A stretch of 39,131 bases of DNA from a virus. Below the pieces are notes generated by a model. It was not told the DNA's origin. It made no database searches and was given only the letters and a program-made list of their open reading frames with translations. The number at the start of each line of letters is the position of its first letter. Position 1 is the first letter of the stretch. The stretch is from positions 1 to 39,131 of the IMG/VR virus record IMGVR_UViG_3300027987_000184; one strand, written 5' to 3'. This document shows, piece after piece, positions 6,419 through 15,226 of the stretch. The position numbers were made by a program, and so were the translations under genes.

Positions 6419-8125
6419 ATGGCGGAATCATTGACAATTACTGAACTTCAATACACCCACGAATACTATGATGCATACAAGCAATTCTGGGATTTTATGT
6501 TGGCATCATACGAAGGGATAAGGGCGTTAATTGCCGGGGAGCATGTGTTGTTCCGCCATGAACGGGAGAGCCCCGGCAATTACAACCGGCGCGTAGCGGA
6601 GGCTTATGGGTTTGGGTATAGCCAAAGCATCGTCGACATCTTCAATTTTTATTTGTTTAAAAACCCGGCGAAGCGCGACATGGGTCCGCTGGCGGACGAC
6701 AAGCAATGGGAGATGTTCAAGCAAGATTGCAACATGTACGGGGCCGCGTGGGAACAATGGTTGCTGGAGACGCAACGGTACGCGGCCATCCTGGGCCATG
6801 TGGGCATATTGGTTGACAAAACCAGCACCACGTTTGATAGCGTTGCCGCCGAATTAAAGGCTCAAGTTTATCCGTATGTGGCGCGGTATTTCCCGCAGAA
6901 TATTTTGGATTGGGAATATGAACGGGATGAAAACAACCGGCCATATTTGGCAATGGTTAAACTGCTCGATGATGACCAGGTTTACCGGGTATGGACGACC
7001 ACGGAATGGGCCACGTACCAAATCGATGAGGATGCGGAGAAAACCGCGCCCACAGTGAAGGACGTGGATACGGGCATTTCACGCGGCGGTGTGCAAAGCG
7101 CCGGGGCCATTGGTAGCCAAGTTGAGGGCGGTGATGAGCGGGCCAGGATTGAGCCGCTCGACCAAGGGCCGAACCCGTTTATTAATGAGGCCACGGGCAG
7201 GGGCGAGATCCCATTTATTTGGATGTATAATATCAAGAGCCGGTTGCGCGGCGTGGGTGTATCCGACATCAAGGACGTGGCGTACATTGACGGCTCGATT
7301 ATCCGTAACTGCAGTGAGGGCGAAGAATGTATTAAATACGGCGCGTTCCCAATGTTGCGGAAACCAATGAGGGAAAAGGGTGCCGGACCTTCAAGCAAGA
7401 TGGAAGTGGATGAAGTGGGCCAGCAAGCGGTTTTGGAATTTGACCCGGAATTGGGTGAGGCCGGGAAGCCCGATTGGTTGGAGGCGGCGGTATCCGAGCC
7501 CGTGGACGCTATATTGAAATGGTTATCCAATAAGGTGGCGGAGATATACCGCTCGAGCAATGCGGGCGGCATGGCGGGCACGGAAATCCAAACCCAAGCC
7601 AAAAGTGGGGCCGCCATGAAAGCCGAATTTCAATTACTCAATAGCAAATTGGTGAGCAAAGGGGCCAATGGCGAAAAATCGGAAAAGGCGACCCTCCGCT
7701 ATTGGTTAATGTGGCAAAAACGGGAAGAGGAATTGACAAAGATATCGTTGGAATGGCCGCGCACATACGACATCGAAAACCTGGCCCAAGATTTGGAAAA
7801 CGCGTTAACGGCCAAAAACATCGTGATGAGCAAAACGTTCCGCGCCGCCGTGCAAAAACAAGTAGCGCGACAATACATGCCCACGGCGGACCCCAAATTA
7901 ATGGCCGACATTGATGATGAAATTGACAAGGCCGCCGAAGAAGCGGAGGCGGCGGCGGATGAGGCGAAGAAGGTAAGTGAAGAAAATATTTTTGGAGGAG
8001 CGGATACCGGCGCGGCCAAACCCGGCGGCGGTGCTGGTACGGGCACAGGGAAGGAAGCTCCCACAAATGAAAAAGTAGTGCCGTTGCCGGGCCGTGGTGC
8101 ATCAAGCGCAGGAGGTGATAAATGA
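6419..8125 (+). CDS. Portal protein
   Basis: Forms the twelve-subunit ring at one capsid vertex through which DNA enters and to which the tail joins. The 568-residue product shows portal-like features: an N-terminal helical part with VLFRHERESPGNYNRRV, then AYGFGYSQSIVDIFNFYLF, a long mixed wing region, and a helical C-terminal third (EIYRSSNAGGMAGTEIQTQ) typical of the stem and crown. The end is a flexible Glu/Ala- then Gly-rich tail. It resembles the DUF4055/SPP1-type portals. The position between terminase and the MuF-type minor head gene agrees. Start ATG 6419 follows TAAGGAGG; the in-frame ATG 6389 lies within the upstream gene. Confidence 0.8.
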   Translation: MAESLTITELQYTHEYYDAYKQFWDFMLASYEGIRALIAGEHVLFRHERESPGNYNRRVAEAYGFGYSQSIVDIFNFYLFKNPAKRDMGPLADDKQWEMFKQDCNMYGAAWEQWLLETQRYAAILGHVGILVDKTSTTFDSVAAELKAQVYPYVARYFPQNILDWEYERDENNRPYLAMVKLLDDDQVYRVWTTTEWATYQIDEDAEKTAPTVKDVDTGISRGGVQSAGAIGSQVEGGDERARIEPLDQGPNPFINEATGRGEIPFIWMYNIKSRLRGVGVSDIKDVAYIDGSIIRNCSEGEECIKYGAFPMLRKPMREKGAGPSSKMEVDEVGQQAVLEFDPELGEAGKPDWLEAAVSEPVDAILKWLSNKVAEIYRSSNAGGMAGTEIQTQAKSGAAMKAEFQLLNSKLVSKGANGEKSEKATLRYWLMWQKREEELTKISLEWPRTYDIENLAQDLENALTAKNIVMSKTFRAAVQKQVARQYMPTADPKLMADIDDEIDKAAEEAEAAADEAKKVSEENIFGGADTGAAKPGGGAGTGTGKEAPTNEKVVPLPGRGASSAGGDK

Positions 8126-8370
8126 TAAACAACGATAAGCCGCCGGTATACACACCGCCGGAGCCGCCAAAGAAGAGCTTTGCAAAGCAATCGGGCGTTA
8201 ATTATGCGAATGAATCCCCGAATAAAATCAAACGGCAGGACGCGGAGTATATTGACAAACAACTAAACGTTATTTTCATCAAAGGACACGCCCACAACGT
8301 ACATGACAAACAAATGGACCTTGTACGGGGCAACGCCAAACGCAACGCAATCCGGAGGAAGATGCCATGA
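8122..8370 (+). CDS. Small hypothetical head-region protein
   Basis: An 82-residue protein starting at ATG 8122 behind GGAGGTG and overlapping the portal stop by ATGA; its own stop overlaps the next start in the same way. The N-terminus is Pro-rich (PPVYTPPEPPKK), followed by a charged region with several His and a basic C-terminus. No family recognised. The coupling to portal and minor head genes suggests a head-assembly accessory, but nothing in the sequence proves it. Confidence 0.7.
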   Translation: MINNDKPPVYTPPEPPKKSFAKQSGVNYANESPNKIKRQDAEYIDKQLNVIFIKGHAHNVHDKQMDLVRGNAKRNAIRRKMP

Positions 8371-8615
8371 TTCCAGAACCCACAAGCGACAAGGAATGGG
8401 AGGCCCGGTATGACGCCGAAACGTTGGCGCGGGCGGAGGAGATAAAGAACGACCCGACCCGTTTGGCCGCCGCCCAAAAGCAAGCCGCCAAAATGACGGA
8501 GGCCAAGGTGGAAGAGGCGAAAGCAATGGCCAAGGTGGCTGGCAAAGGCAATCGCCCGACGTCGGCCCAATCTGGCGGCCAGAAAAACCCATTTAATGTA
8601 GGGGTCCGGTTATGA
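8367..8615 (+). CDS. Small helical head-region protein
   Basis: An 82-residue protein with a long charged helix (EWEARYDAETLARAEEIKND and on through a Lys/Ala-rich stretch) and a short unstructured end. Similar small proteins with the DAETLARAEEIKNDP phrase are, from memory, common between portal and capsid genes of tailed phages and are annotated as hypothetical. Start ATG 8367 has GGAGG upstream and overlaps both neighbours by ATGA. Probable head-assembly accessory; function unknown. Confidence 0.7.
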   Translation: MIPEPTSDKEWEARYDAETLARAEEIKNDPTRLAAAQKQAAKMTEAKVEEAKAMAKVAGKGNRPTSAQSGGQKNPFNVGVRL

Positions 8616-11600
8616 GCAACCCACGGGCAATATTGCACGCGGCGGAAAAGACCGATGAGGCTTTGGGCAAAATAATATCAAGCGGGCAGAATGAATTGCG
8701 TGCGGCCATTACGCGGCTCGAACGCCGTATCGTCGACGGGTTTAAGGAATTGTCCACAAATGGGAAGGGTTTGCTTGTGGGGCCACGGGTAAACCTCAAG
8801 CAAGCCCAGAAAATGCACAAAGACCTGGTCAACATTTTTGAGGAAGAATACGGCAAAGGGGCGCGGCGTGCGGTAAACGGTTTTAATGACGTTGAGGCTC
8901 AGATAAAAGCGAATTTTAAATCGTTGGATGTGGCGGCGGAATTTACGGGTGTCGATCGGGATATCATTAAAACGTTGGAAAGCCAAGCGTTGCTCGAATT
9001 CGAACAATTTGGCCGGGCCGCCCAGGAAAAAATTGCCACGGCGATGTATGATGCCGTTGTGGCAAAGGGCGGCTGGGCTGATTTGGTGGCGACGATGAAC
9101 GGGGTGCTCCAAGGAGGCACCGCCGCGAATGGCCTCAGTTTGGCCGCCTATTCCACAACGTGGGCCAATGACGCTATCATGAATTTTCATCAACAAGTTG
9201 CATTGAAGAAGGCATCGGATGCCGGGCTCACCATGTTTTTGTATTATGGCAACATTATCGGAACGAGCCGCCCGTTTTGCATTGACCGGGCCGGGAAGGT
9301 ATTTAGCCGCCAGGAGATTGATTCATGGAATGATTTATCATGGGCGGGTAAACGCGGCCCGGCCATGACGTACCGTGGCGGATGGAATTGCCGCCACCAT
9401 TGGCAACCCGTGAAAAAGGACTGGCTCCCGGAAGGCGGCATTGAGATTGCGGATTACTTTGAGGAAAAAGGAATTGCTGTTAAACGGGGCACCACGATTC
9501 CGGCATGGCCGGGCAAAAACGGCAACAAGGGCGGTGTGCGCGTGGGCAAACCCAAGGGCAACCCAAGCGCGGACCCCGATTTGCGATGGGTGCCGGATGA
9601 GGACGACGACAATGGCCGGGCATGGTGCGACCAAATATTCACCCATTGCCAAGCGTACACAAACACCTCCGGCCTTGGTGCATGTGGCCCGGTGGCCGAT
9701 AACATTGTTGACCTTTTGCAGGCCCAAGGCCGTAAGGCCCGCGTTATGTATTGCGACTTCCGAACATTGGAAGCAACCACGCCCAGTGACATTTTTGGCC
9801 ATTATGTAGCCGTGGAATTGGATGAGGCCGATAACGTCATCCGTATATGGGACCCGACAAACCCATACGCCCGCAAGAAGCCAATATTGAACATTTATCC
9901 TGGCAACAAACCCGCCCAATATTGGAACGGGAAGTTTAAAGATGCCATTGAAGACGCCCGCGTGGATACGGAGATATTTACGGCGGCGGGCCGCTCCGGC
10001 GACGATGGTTTATACGGTGCCGGGGATTTGAAATGGTGGAACGACAAAATGGGCAACCCGCAGATCGCCAAGGAGGCCGCCATTGAGGCAGGGGAGGCGG
10101 AATTTAATGAGGCTTTGAAGAAGGTTCGGAAGGCGGGCACGGCCACCGAGATTGAAATGGGCGTTGGTTACGTGGACACCAATGTTCCGCTGGATGCGTT
10201 GGATACGGCGAAAGTGGAAGCCATCAAGAAGAGCATATTGGCCGGGGATAAATTCAATCCGATTGTAATATTGGGCGAAGCTGATGACCCGCGTGTTTTG
10301 GACGGCCTACACCGGATGCGGGCATATTTGGAATTGTATGGGCCTGAGCATAAGGTTAAATTTATCACGACCGATAGAATTTATTATAACGTACTCCAAG
10401 GCCGGGAGCGCCCGTTGCTCAAATATACGAAAATCTATGGCAAGCCGGAAGTTAAGGATTTGTTTGAAACCGGGCTGGCCAAATACACGGACGAAGAAGG
10501 ATATTTTATCGTTAGTGATGCGAAGATATTTGGCACCGTTGAAAAAGATCTTAATTTGTTGGATGAAATTGATAAAATACGGGGCTCATTTACGGAGGAT
10601 GAGTTGGCCTCAGTATCGGGCATGAAAAAAACCCCGTGGAACCGCATGCGCGGGGCATTTAAAACATTAAAGGATGAGCGGATACGTTTATATAAGGATG
10701 TCGATTTTGGTGATGCGGAAACGTATTGGGAACAACTAAAAATCATCAAATACAAAGGAAAATTGTACGTAATGGACGCCCGCAGTGCCTACCGTGTTGC
10801 GGCGGGCCGGTTGAAGGAAACCGCCTCTTTTTATACCAATGTTGTCGATCTTGATGAGTTAATTGCCAGAAAGGCGTCCTTTGGAAAGGACATTGTGTAT
10901 GCACCCAGCAAAACAAAGGGCGACGCGGTTGCAAATTTATCAAAAACGGTGAATAAATCGTTAAACGATAGCCCGTATGGATACGTGAAATCACATGACC
11001 AGTATACATGGCGCTTCAGCCATAATGACTGGCCGGGGTTTTCGTATACCATGCCAACAAAAGATAAAACGGCCTTAATTCATGGCATGGTGCGGGTTGA
11101 AGGAGAGATGACTCACGAAACCCTTGAGGGTGTTCATTATAAATTTGTGGAATTGCAAAACCGGGCCAAACGTTTAGGCTTGCCGCCGTTGCGGGCCGTA
11201 AACGCCAAGGACGCCGTGAACATGAGCAAGGCGAGTGTGGCGGCCAGCATGGGAGACGGTGTTTTAACATTGAACGCACATTCCATGAATGCCGATTTGG
11301 GCGGGTTTGTGATTGATAAGGTTGCATACCGTAAAACATGCGACAAATTTGTGAGCATGGGCGAGAAGGTATTACCGGCCATTGAAAAACAATTTGGCAA
11401 GACCAGCGCGGAGGCCCGCGTATTAAAGGAACAAATTGCGCTCCGCAAAGACGAATTGAAAAAATTGAAGGATAATACTTGGGAAGGCCCGGCGTTTGGC
11501 GGCCAAAACCGGCGCGTCAATAAATGGAGGCCCGGTACAAAAGGAACGGGCACCGTAACAAAAAAGGGCGGGTCCATTACATTTCAATTAGACAACCGCC

Positions 11601-12250
11601 CGTTCACGTGTGAGCAATATTTCGACAACGCGTGGGAGCAGGGCTACACAACAATGGACCATGAGTTTGGGCACCATATACATCAGCAACTATTGGTTGA
11701 TACGTGGTATGAACAAAATAAGCCACCGTTGGAACAATGGTTGAAAAAGCACATGCCAAACACGGACCTTGACCGGCAAGCCACGCGGTACGCCATAAGC
11801 CGGGATGATTATGGGAACCTTCAACCGCATGAATGGTTCGCGGAGAACTACGCGTTGTGGGCCAATGGGAAGAAGGGATTGGTGGACCCGTATTTGCACG
11901 GGCTCATGGAAAGCCTTGATGATTTAATGGCAAACAAAATCACAAAAGATGAATTGAAAGCCAGATTGATGACGCCGAAGGGTACAATACGGTCGACCCC
12001 AATAAAAGCCAAGGGCACGTATGCGAGCAAGGTTGTAGGGTACTCACGAAATGATTTGCTGGTATTGCGTGCAATGGCCCAAAAACCCAGCGGCGTAAGT
12101 TTGGATGATTTGGGCAAACTTATTGATAGCGATGTGTGGCAGGGGAATTGGGGATGGACCGAAATTGATAACGTGGTCAAAAAGTTAAAACGGGAAGGCC
12201 TTATACGGTCCCCGGCAAATGACCGCTTTGTGTTGGCGGGAAAGGCATAA
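8612..12250 (+). CDS. MuF-type minor head protein fused to peptidase-, ParB-, zincin- and wHTH-like segments (polyvalent type)
   Basis: At 1212 residues it is several times longer than a plain minor head protein. Residues 1-265 match the Mu gpF/SPP1 gp7 class, ending in the diagnostic RPFCIDRAGKVFS and GGWNCRHHW (C223, C260, H262). Residues 338-430 look like a papain/transglutaminase-type peptidase, with GACGP (C359), GHYVAVELD (H397) and WDPTN (D414). Residues 515-600 are ParB-like, with VLDGLHRMRAYLELYG. Residues 1010-1085 hold a zinc-peptidase motif HEFGH (1017-1021) and a candidate third ligand E1078 in EWFAENY. Residues 1145-1210 look like a winged helix. This is the architecture of polyvalent proteins, thought to be injected with DNA to counter host functions. 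The effector role is inferred. Confidence 0.85.
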   Translation: MSNPRAILHAAEKTDEALGKIISSGQNELRAAITRLERRIVDGFKELSTNGKGLLVGPRVNLKQAQKMHKDLVNIFEEEYGKGARRAVNGFNDVEAQIKANFKSLDVAAEFTGVDRDIIKTLESQALLEFEQFGRAAQEKIATAMYDAVVAKGGWADLVATMNGVLQGGTAANGLSLAAYSTTWANDAIMNFHQQVALKKASDAGLTMFLYYGNIIGTSRPFCIDRAGKVFSRQEIDSWNDLSWAGKRGPAMTYRGGWNCRHHWQPVKKDWLPEGGIEIADYFEEKGIAVKRGTTIPAWPGKNGNKGGVRVGKPKGNPSADPDLRWVPDEDDDNGRAWCDQIFTHCQAYTNTSGLGACGPVADNIVDLLQAQGRKARVMYCDFRTLEATTPSDIFGHYVAVELDEADNVIRIWDPTNPYARKKPILNIYPGNKPAQYWNGKFKDAIEDARVDTEIFTAAGRSGDDGLYGAGDLKWWNDKMGNPQIAKEAAIEAGEAEFNEALKKVRKAGTATEIEMGVGYVDTNVPLDALDTAKVEAIKKSILAGDKFNPIVILGEADDPRVLDGLHRMRAYLELYGPEHKVKFITTDRIYYNVLQGRERPLLKYTKIYGKPEVKDLFETGLAKYTDEEGYFIVSDAKIFGTVEKDLNLLDEIDKIRGSFTEDELASVSGMKKTPWNRMRGAFKTLKDERIRLYKDVDFGDAETYWEQLKIIKYKGKLYVMDARSAYRVAAGRLKETASFYTNVVDLDELIARKASFGKDIVYAPSKTKGDAVANLSKTVNKSLNDSPYGYVKSHDQYTWRFSHNDWPGFSYTMPTKDKTALIHGMVRVEGEMTHETLEGVHYKFVELQNRAKRLGLPPLRAVNAKDAVNMSKASVAASMGDGVLTLNAHSMNADLGGFVIDKVAYRKTCDKFVSMGEKVLPAIEKQFGKTSAEARVLKEQIALRKDELKKLKDNTWEGPAFGGQNRRVNKWRPGTKGTGTVTKKGGSITFQLDNRPFTCEQYFDNAWEQGYTTMDHEFGHHIHQQLLVDTWYEQNKPPLEQWLKKHMPNTDLDRQATRYAISRDDYGNLQPHEWFAENYALWANGKKGLVDPYLHGLMESLDDLMANKITKDELKARLMTPKGTIRSTPIKAKGTYASKVVGYSRNDLLVLRAMAQKPSGVSLDDLGKLIDSDVWQGNWGWTEIDNVVKKLKREGLIRSPANDRFVLAGKA

Positions 12251-12251
12251 C

Positions 12252-12470
12252 GTGAAACCCATTTGTTTTGAATGTATGTGGTTGTTCGAGCCCGGCAAAG
12301 AATATGAACCGTCATTGGAGGAAGATGGGCGGTTGACGTGCATGGCGTTTTTCCCGGATAAAATACCACACGAGATTTTCTCGGGAGAATTTGCGCACCA
12401 TGTACGGCACCCGGCCCAGCCTAATGATTTGGTGTTTGCATATTCGACGGATTATAAAAAGCCGGAATAA
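12252..12470 (+). CDS. Small Cys-containing hypothetical protein
   Basis: A 72-residue protein read from GTG 12252, one base after the upstream stop, with GGGAAAGG before it. It opens with ICFECMW (Cys-X2-Cys) and has a third Cys in GRLTCMAFFPDKIP and paired His in FAHHVRHP, together a possible metal site. The compact, hydrophobic and Pro-rich sequence looks like a folded mini-domain, but I do not recognise the family. It closes the transcription block before the promoter region at 12484. Confidence 0.65.
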   Translation: MKPICFECMWLFEPGKEYEPSLEEDGRLTCMAFFPDKIPHEIFSGEFAHHVRHPAQPNDLVFAYSTDYKKPE

Positions 12471-12483
12471 ATTAATTTTTCAC

Positions 12484-12513
12484 TTTACGGTCTTTTGTGG
12501 TGCGGTGTATACT
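12484..12513 (+). promoter_or_regulatory. Probable late promoter for scaffold and capsid genes
   Basis: A sigma-70-like pair TTTACG (12484-12489) and TATACT (12508-12513) with an 18-bp spacer. The 13 bases GTGGTGCGGTGTA (12497-12509) recur identically at the same offset in the promoter at 31776. TTGTGGTG (12495-12502) and CACCACAA (12516-12523) form an 8-bp dyad across the -10 box, a likely operator. CAATATGTCGTAT (12521-12533) appears in inverted form just after the second promoter. This is the largest gene-free gap in the head region. Confidence 0.65.
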
Positions 12514-12546
12514 GACACCACAATATGTCGTATTACTAACTGAACA

Positions 12547-12586
12547 GCCGCCGGTAACGGCGGCAAGAGCCCGGCGGGTGACCGCC
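12547..12586 (+). ncRNA. Structured leader with two GNRA-tetraloop hairpins
   Basis: The leader before the scaffold gene contains GCCGCCG-GTAA-CGGCGGC (12547-12564), a perfect 7-bp stem with a GUAA loop, and GGCGG-GTGA-CCGCC (12573-12586), a perfect 5-bp stem with a GUGA loop. Both loops are of the stable GNRA class. The ribosome site GGGAGG begins a few bases later, so the RNA could set translation or stability of the scaffold/capsid message. No known riboswitch was recognised. Neither hairpin is followed by a T-run, so they are not intrinsic terminators. Confidence 0.5.
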
Positions 12587-12605
12587 ATAAAGGGAGGCGT
12601 AAGCT

Positions 12606-13517
12606 ATGGATTTTATTTTAAAAGTTGATGAGAACAAGCAAGCCGTTTTGAACGATGGGAAACCCGTTTACATTATGAAGGACGGGGACAAGGAAGAAGA
12701 GTTTATTGCCGACGTGCCGAGCATGTACGGCAAAACCCTTGAATTGAAGGGTGAAAACAAAAACTTCCGCACCAAACTCAAAGAGACGCAGGATAAATTG
12801 GGCGTTTTCACCGGGTTGTTTAATGGCGTTGAGGACATTGGAAAATGGAAGGGTGATGCGGATAAAGCGTTGGCCACGGTTAAAAACCTCAATGACAAGC
12901 AACTGGTGGATGCCGGGAAGGTGGAGCAAATTAAGAAGGAATTGCAAATGGCACACGATACCAACATTGCCAATGCTCGCACCGAATTTGAAAACGCGCA
13001 AAATGCGATGAAGGACCAGTTGGCGGGTAAGGACGCGACGATCCGAAAGCTCACCGTGAGCACGTATTTTGCAAATGACCCGCACTTTGCCGGGAAGGAC
13101 CCCAAAACAAACGTGAAGCCGGAAATGGCGGAAGCGTATTGGGGCCACCTTTTTAGCGTTGATGAAAAGAAAGCGGATGGCAATGGGCGGCCCCGTGTTG
13201 TAGGACATCATCCGGTAACGGGTGATGAGATTTTGAGCCGTAAACCGGACACCGTTGGTGAAATTGCCGGTTTTGCGGAAGCGATGGAGGTTATTATTGA
13301 CAACTCCCCGCTTAAGAACGACATCATGACCACGCGCCAAGGCGGCTCCGGTGGCGGAGGCGGGCAGGGCGGTGGCGGTGGCGGTGGCACCGATGAAATT
13401 AGCAAACTCCAGGCCGAATATGCGGAAGCGCAAAAGGCCGGGGATGGCCGCCGGGCGGTAGCATTAAAAAACAAAATTTTCAGGCTCAAGCAGGGCGCTA
13501 CGCCCTCTGGGCGATAA
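12606..13517 (+). CDS. Capsid scaffolding protein
   Basis: Guides assembly of the major capsid protein into the procapsid and then leaves. The 303-residue product has the expected form: an N-terminal domain, a long charged coiled-coil region (about residues 50-150), a middle region with a conserved-looking HPVTGDEIL, a Gly-rich linker (about residues 249-262), and a short basic helical C-terminus (ISKLQAEYAEAQKAGDGRRA) such as scaffolds use to bind capsid protein. It lies directly before the capsid gene, behind its own promoter and leader, with GGGAGG before ATG 12606. No protease is fused or adjacent. Confidence 0.8.
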   Translation: MDFILKVDENKQAVLNDGKPVYIMKDGDKEEEFIADVPSMYGKTLELKGENKNFRTKLKETQDKLGVFTGLFNGVEDIGKWKGDADKALATVKNLNDKQLVDAGKVEQIKKELQMAHDTNIANARTEFENAQNAMKDQLAGKDATIRKLTVSTYFANDPHFAGKDPKTNVKPEMAEAYWGHLFSVDEKKADGNGRPRVVGHHPVTGDEILSRKPDTVGEIAGFAEAMEVIIDNSPLKNDIMTTRQGGSGGGGGQGGGGGGGTDEISKLQAEYAEAQKAGDGRRAVALKNKIFRLKQGATPSGR

Positions 13518-13575
13518 ACGCCGGGGCTTACACGTTAACGGGTAAGCGCTGGCCAATTACAAGGAGGACTTAATT

Positions 13576-14535
13576 ATGGCTAACGTTAACGCAGCGGCAA
13601 CCGTTTGGAACTGCCCCAATTATACCGGGGAGCTTTATCTTATTGGTGCAAACCAAACCCCGTTCCTTAATATGATTGGCGGTTTGCAAGGGGCGAACAT
13701 CCGCACCGTTTCCGATTTCCAATATCCCTTGGCTCAGCCGTGGGCGTTGGAAAGTGCGAGCCAGCCCGCCATTACGGAGACCGCATCATTGACAGCGCCG
13801 AACCCGTGGACGTATGTGCGTTCGCAAGACGTTAATACGTGCCAGATTTGGCAAAGGCAAGTGAGTGTATCATACGCCAAGCAATCCGTTATCGGCCAAG
13901 TGACCGCCGATGGCACAACCGGGCTCGTAATGCTTGACCAGCAACCCGTGCAAAATGAGCTGGATTTTCAAATCACGGCCCACATGCGGCAGATTGCGCT
14001 TGACGTGGATTACACATTTTTGAACGGCGCGTATCAGCAAGCTACCAACGCTGGCGTAGCCGCGAAAACCCGTGGCGTCATCACCGGTGCCGCCACCAAC
14101 TCCGTAGCGGCGGGCGGTGCGGCCCTGAGCAAGGCCGTTATCGATCAGTTGCTTCGGACGATGGCAAGTAATGGAGCGGAGTTTATCAACCCGGTTGTAT
14201 TTTGCAACGCCTTCCAAAAGCAAGCATTTAGCGACATTTACGGTTACGCTCCGAATGACCGTAATGTGGGCGGTGTGAATATCAAAACCGTGGAGACCGA
14301 CTTCGCCGTGCTCGGAATTGTATGGGCTCCAAACGTACCGGCGGCGACCGTGGCAATCATCGACATGGCGTTTTGTGCCCCGGTTTTCCTCCCCGTGCCG
14401 AACAAGGGTGTTTTGTTTTATGAAGAATTATCCCGTACCGGCGCTTCGGAAAAAGGCCAGATTTATGGCCAAATCGGCTTGGATTACGGGCCGGAGGAAT
14501 ACCACGGCAAAATCACCGGGCTTGCAACCTCTTAA
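13576..14535 (+). CDS. Major capsid protein (DUF5309/SU10 type, HK97 fold)
   Basis: The 319-residue shell protein. The sequence has the DUF5309 pattern seen in SU10-like phages: an N-terminal arm ending in TPFLNMIGG, a central QIALDVDYTFLNGAY helix followed by TRGVI, the segment VIDQLLRTMASNGAEF, and a beta-rich C-terminal part with DYGPEEYHGKITGL. Strong AAGGAGG precedes ATG 13576. It follows the scaffold gene and is followed by a Thr-tailed peptide. There is no N-terminal delta domain, consistent with a separate scaffold. Expected to be the most abundant virion protein. Confidence 0.9.
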   Translation: MANVNAAATVWNCPNYTGELYLIGANQTPFLNMIGGLQGANIRTVSDFQYPLAQPWALESASQPAITETASLTAPNPWTYVRSQDVNTCQIWQRQVSVSYAKQSVIGQVTADGTTGLVMLDQQPVQNELDFQITAHMRQIALDVDYTFLNGAYQQATNAGVAAKTRGVITGAATNSVAAGGAALSKAVIDQLLRTMASNGAEFINPVVFCNAFQKQAFSDIYGYAPNDRNVGGVNIKTVETDFAVLGIVWAPNVPAATVAIIDMAFCAPVFLPVPNKGVLFYEELSRTGASEKGQIYGQIGLDYGPEEYHGKITGLATS

Positions 14536-14593
14536 TGAAGTGACGGCCATTAATTAAAACCGCACACAAACCAATTCATAAGGAGGAATTGAC

Positions 14594-14770
14594 ATGACCC
14601 AGCAAATTAAAAAGGACGCCATACGCCGACAGCGGCTGGCAAACAACCCCGCACTCGAACCCGAGTTGCGTTGGTACATCCAGCAACTTAACGCGGCGCT
14701 TGGCCAGAACACGTTTGGCACTACCACAACCACGACCAGCACCACTTCGACCACAACCACTTCCGCTTAA
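14594..14770 (+). CDS. 58-residue Thr-tailed peptide after the capsid gene
   Basis: A very small gene with strong AAGGAGG before ATG 14594, ending at TAA 14768-14770. The first 41 residues are a charged helix (IRRQRLANNPALEPELRWY), the rest a Thr/Ser tract coded at 14720-14761 by mixed ACC, ACA, ACG, ACT, AGC and TCG codons. The short anchor plus mucin-like tail, located directly after the major capsid gene, suggests a capsid decoration peptide displaying the tract outward. That is inference; no family is recognised. It is the most compact Thr-tailed protein here and a good test case for modification. Confidence 0.8.
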   Translation: MTQQIKKDAIRRQRLANNPALEPELRWYIQQLNAALGQNTFGTTTTTTSTTSTTTTSA

Positions 14771-14820
14771 TGCGGTGGCGGTTTGGTAATGGTGGCTGGC
14801 GTTTTTGATGGAGGCTACCA

Positions 14821-15216
14821 ATGGCAACAAAGCAAGAAGTTATCTTCACCCGCGTTCGCGGTTTGGCGAGCGTTGTTTGGGATCCGGAAAAGAACCGTAT
14901 GCTGGCCCACTTTAGCAAACAGGGCCTACTCGTGACCGATGATAAGCGCGTTATTGATCGGCTTGATGCAATGGGCTACCGCCGTGTTACGGCGGCGCAG
15001 GTTGCCGGGGCCGGTTTAACGTTGCCGACCGTCGAAGACAGCACACGAACCCCTGGCCGTGGTTACACCCACGACGGCGAAGAGAGGCCAGCAACGGCTT
15101 TTCCGATGGGAGACGTATCGGAACACACGGAGGGCGGCTCGATTTTTGACCCGGTGGACGAAGAGGAATATCCACCGGGGCCGCCGGGTGCCCGTGGCCG
15201 ATCATTAGTTCGTTGA
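14821..15216 (+). CDS. Hypothetical head-connector-region protein
   Basis: The 131-residue product has a small folded N-terminal part (residues 1-60) with SVVWDPEKNRMLAHFSKQG and VIDRLDAMGYRRV, a pattern often found in short phage proteins placed between capsid and connector genes. The remainder is an acidic, Pro/Gly-rich, probably disordered tail. ATG 14821 follows GGAGG. Likely a minor virion or head-completion accessory; exact role unknown. Confidence 0.65.
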   Translation: MATKQEVIFTRVRGLASVVWDPEKNRMLAHFSKQGLLVTDDKRVIDRLDAMGYRRVTAAQVAGAGLTLPTVEDSTRTPGRGYTHDGEERPATAFPMGDVSEHTEGGSIFDPVDEEEYPPGPPGARGRSLVR

Positions 15217-15226
15217 GGAGGGTTGA

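Noticed and set aside
10126-10410. ParB-like segment as evidence for a plasmid-type partition system
   Set aside because: It is an internal domain of the MuF protein without a ParA gene or a separate ParB reading frame; such domains are typical of polyvalent proteins.
12618-13433. Minus-strand frame of 271 codons opposite the scaffold gene
   Set aside because: Antisense shadow of the scaffold gene; no start context and no family-like sequence.
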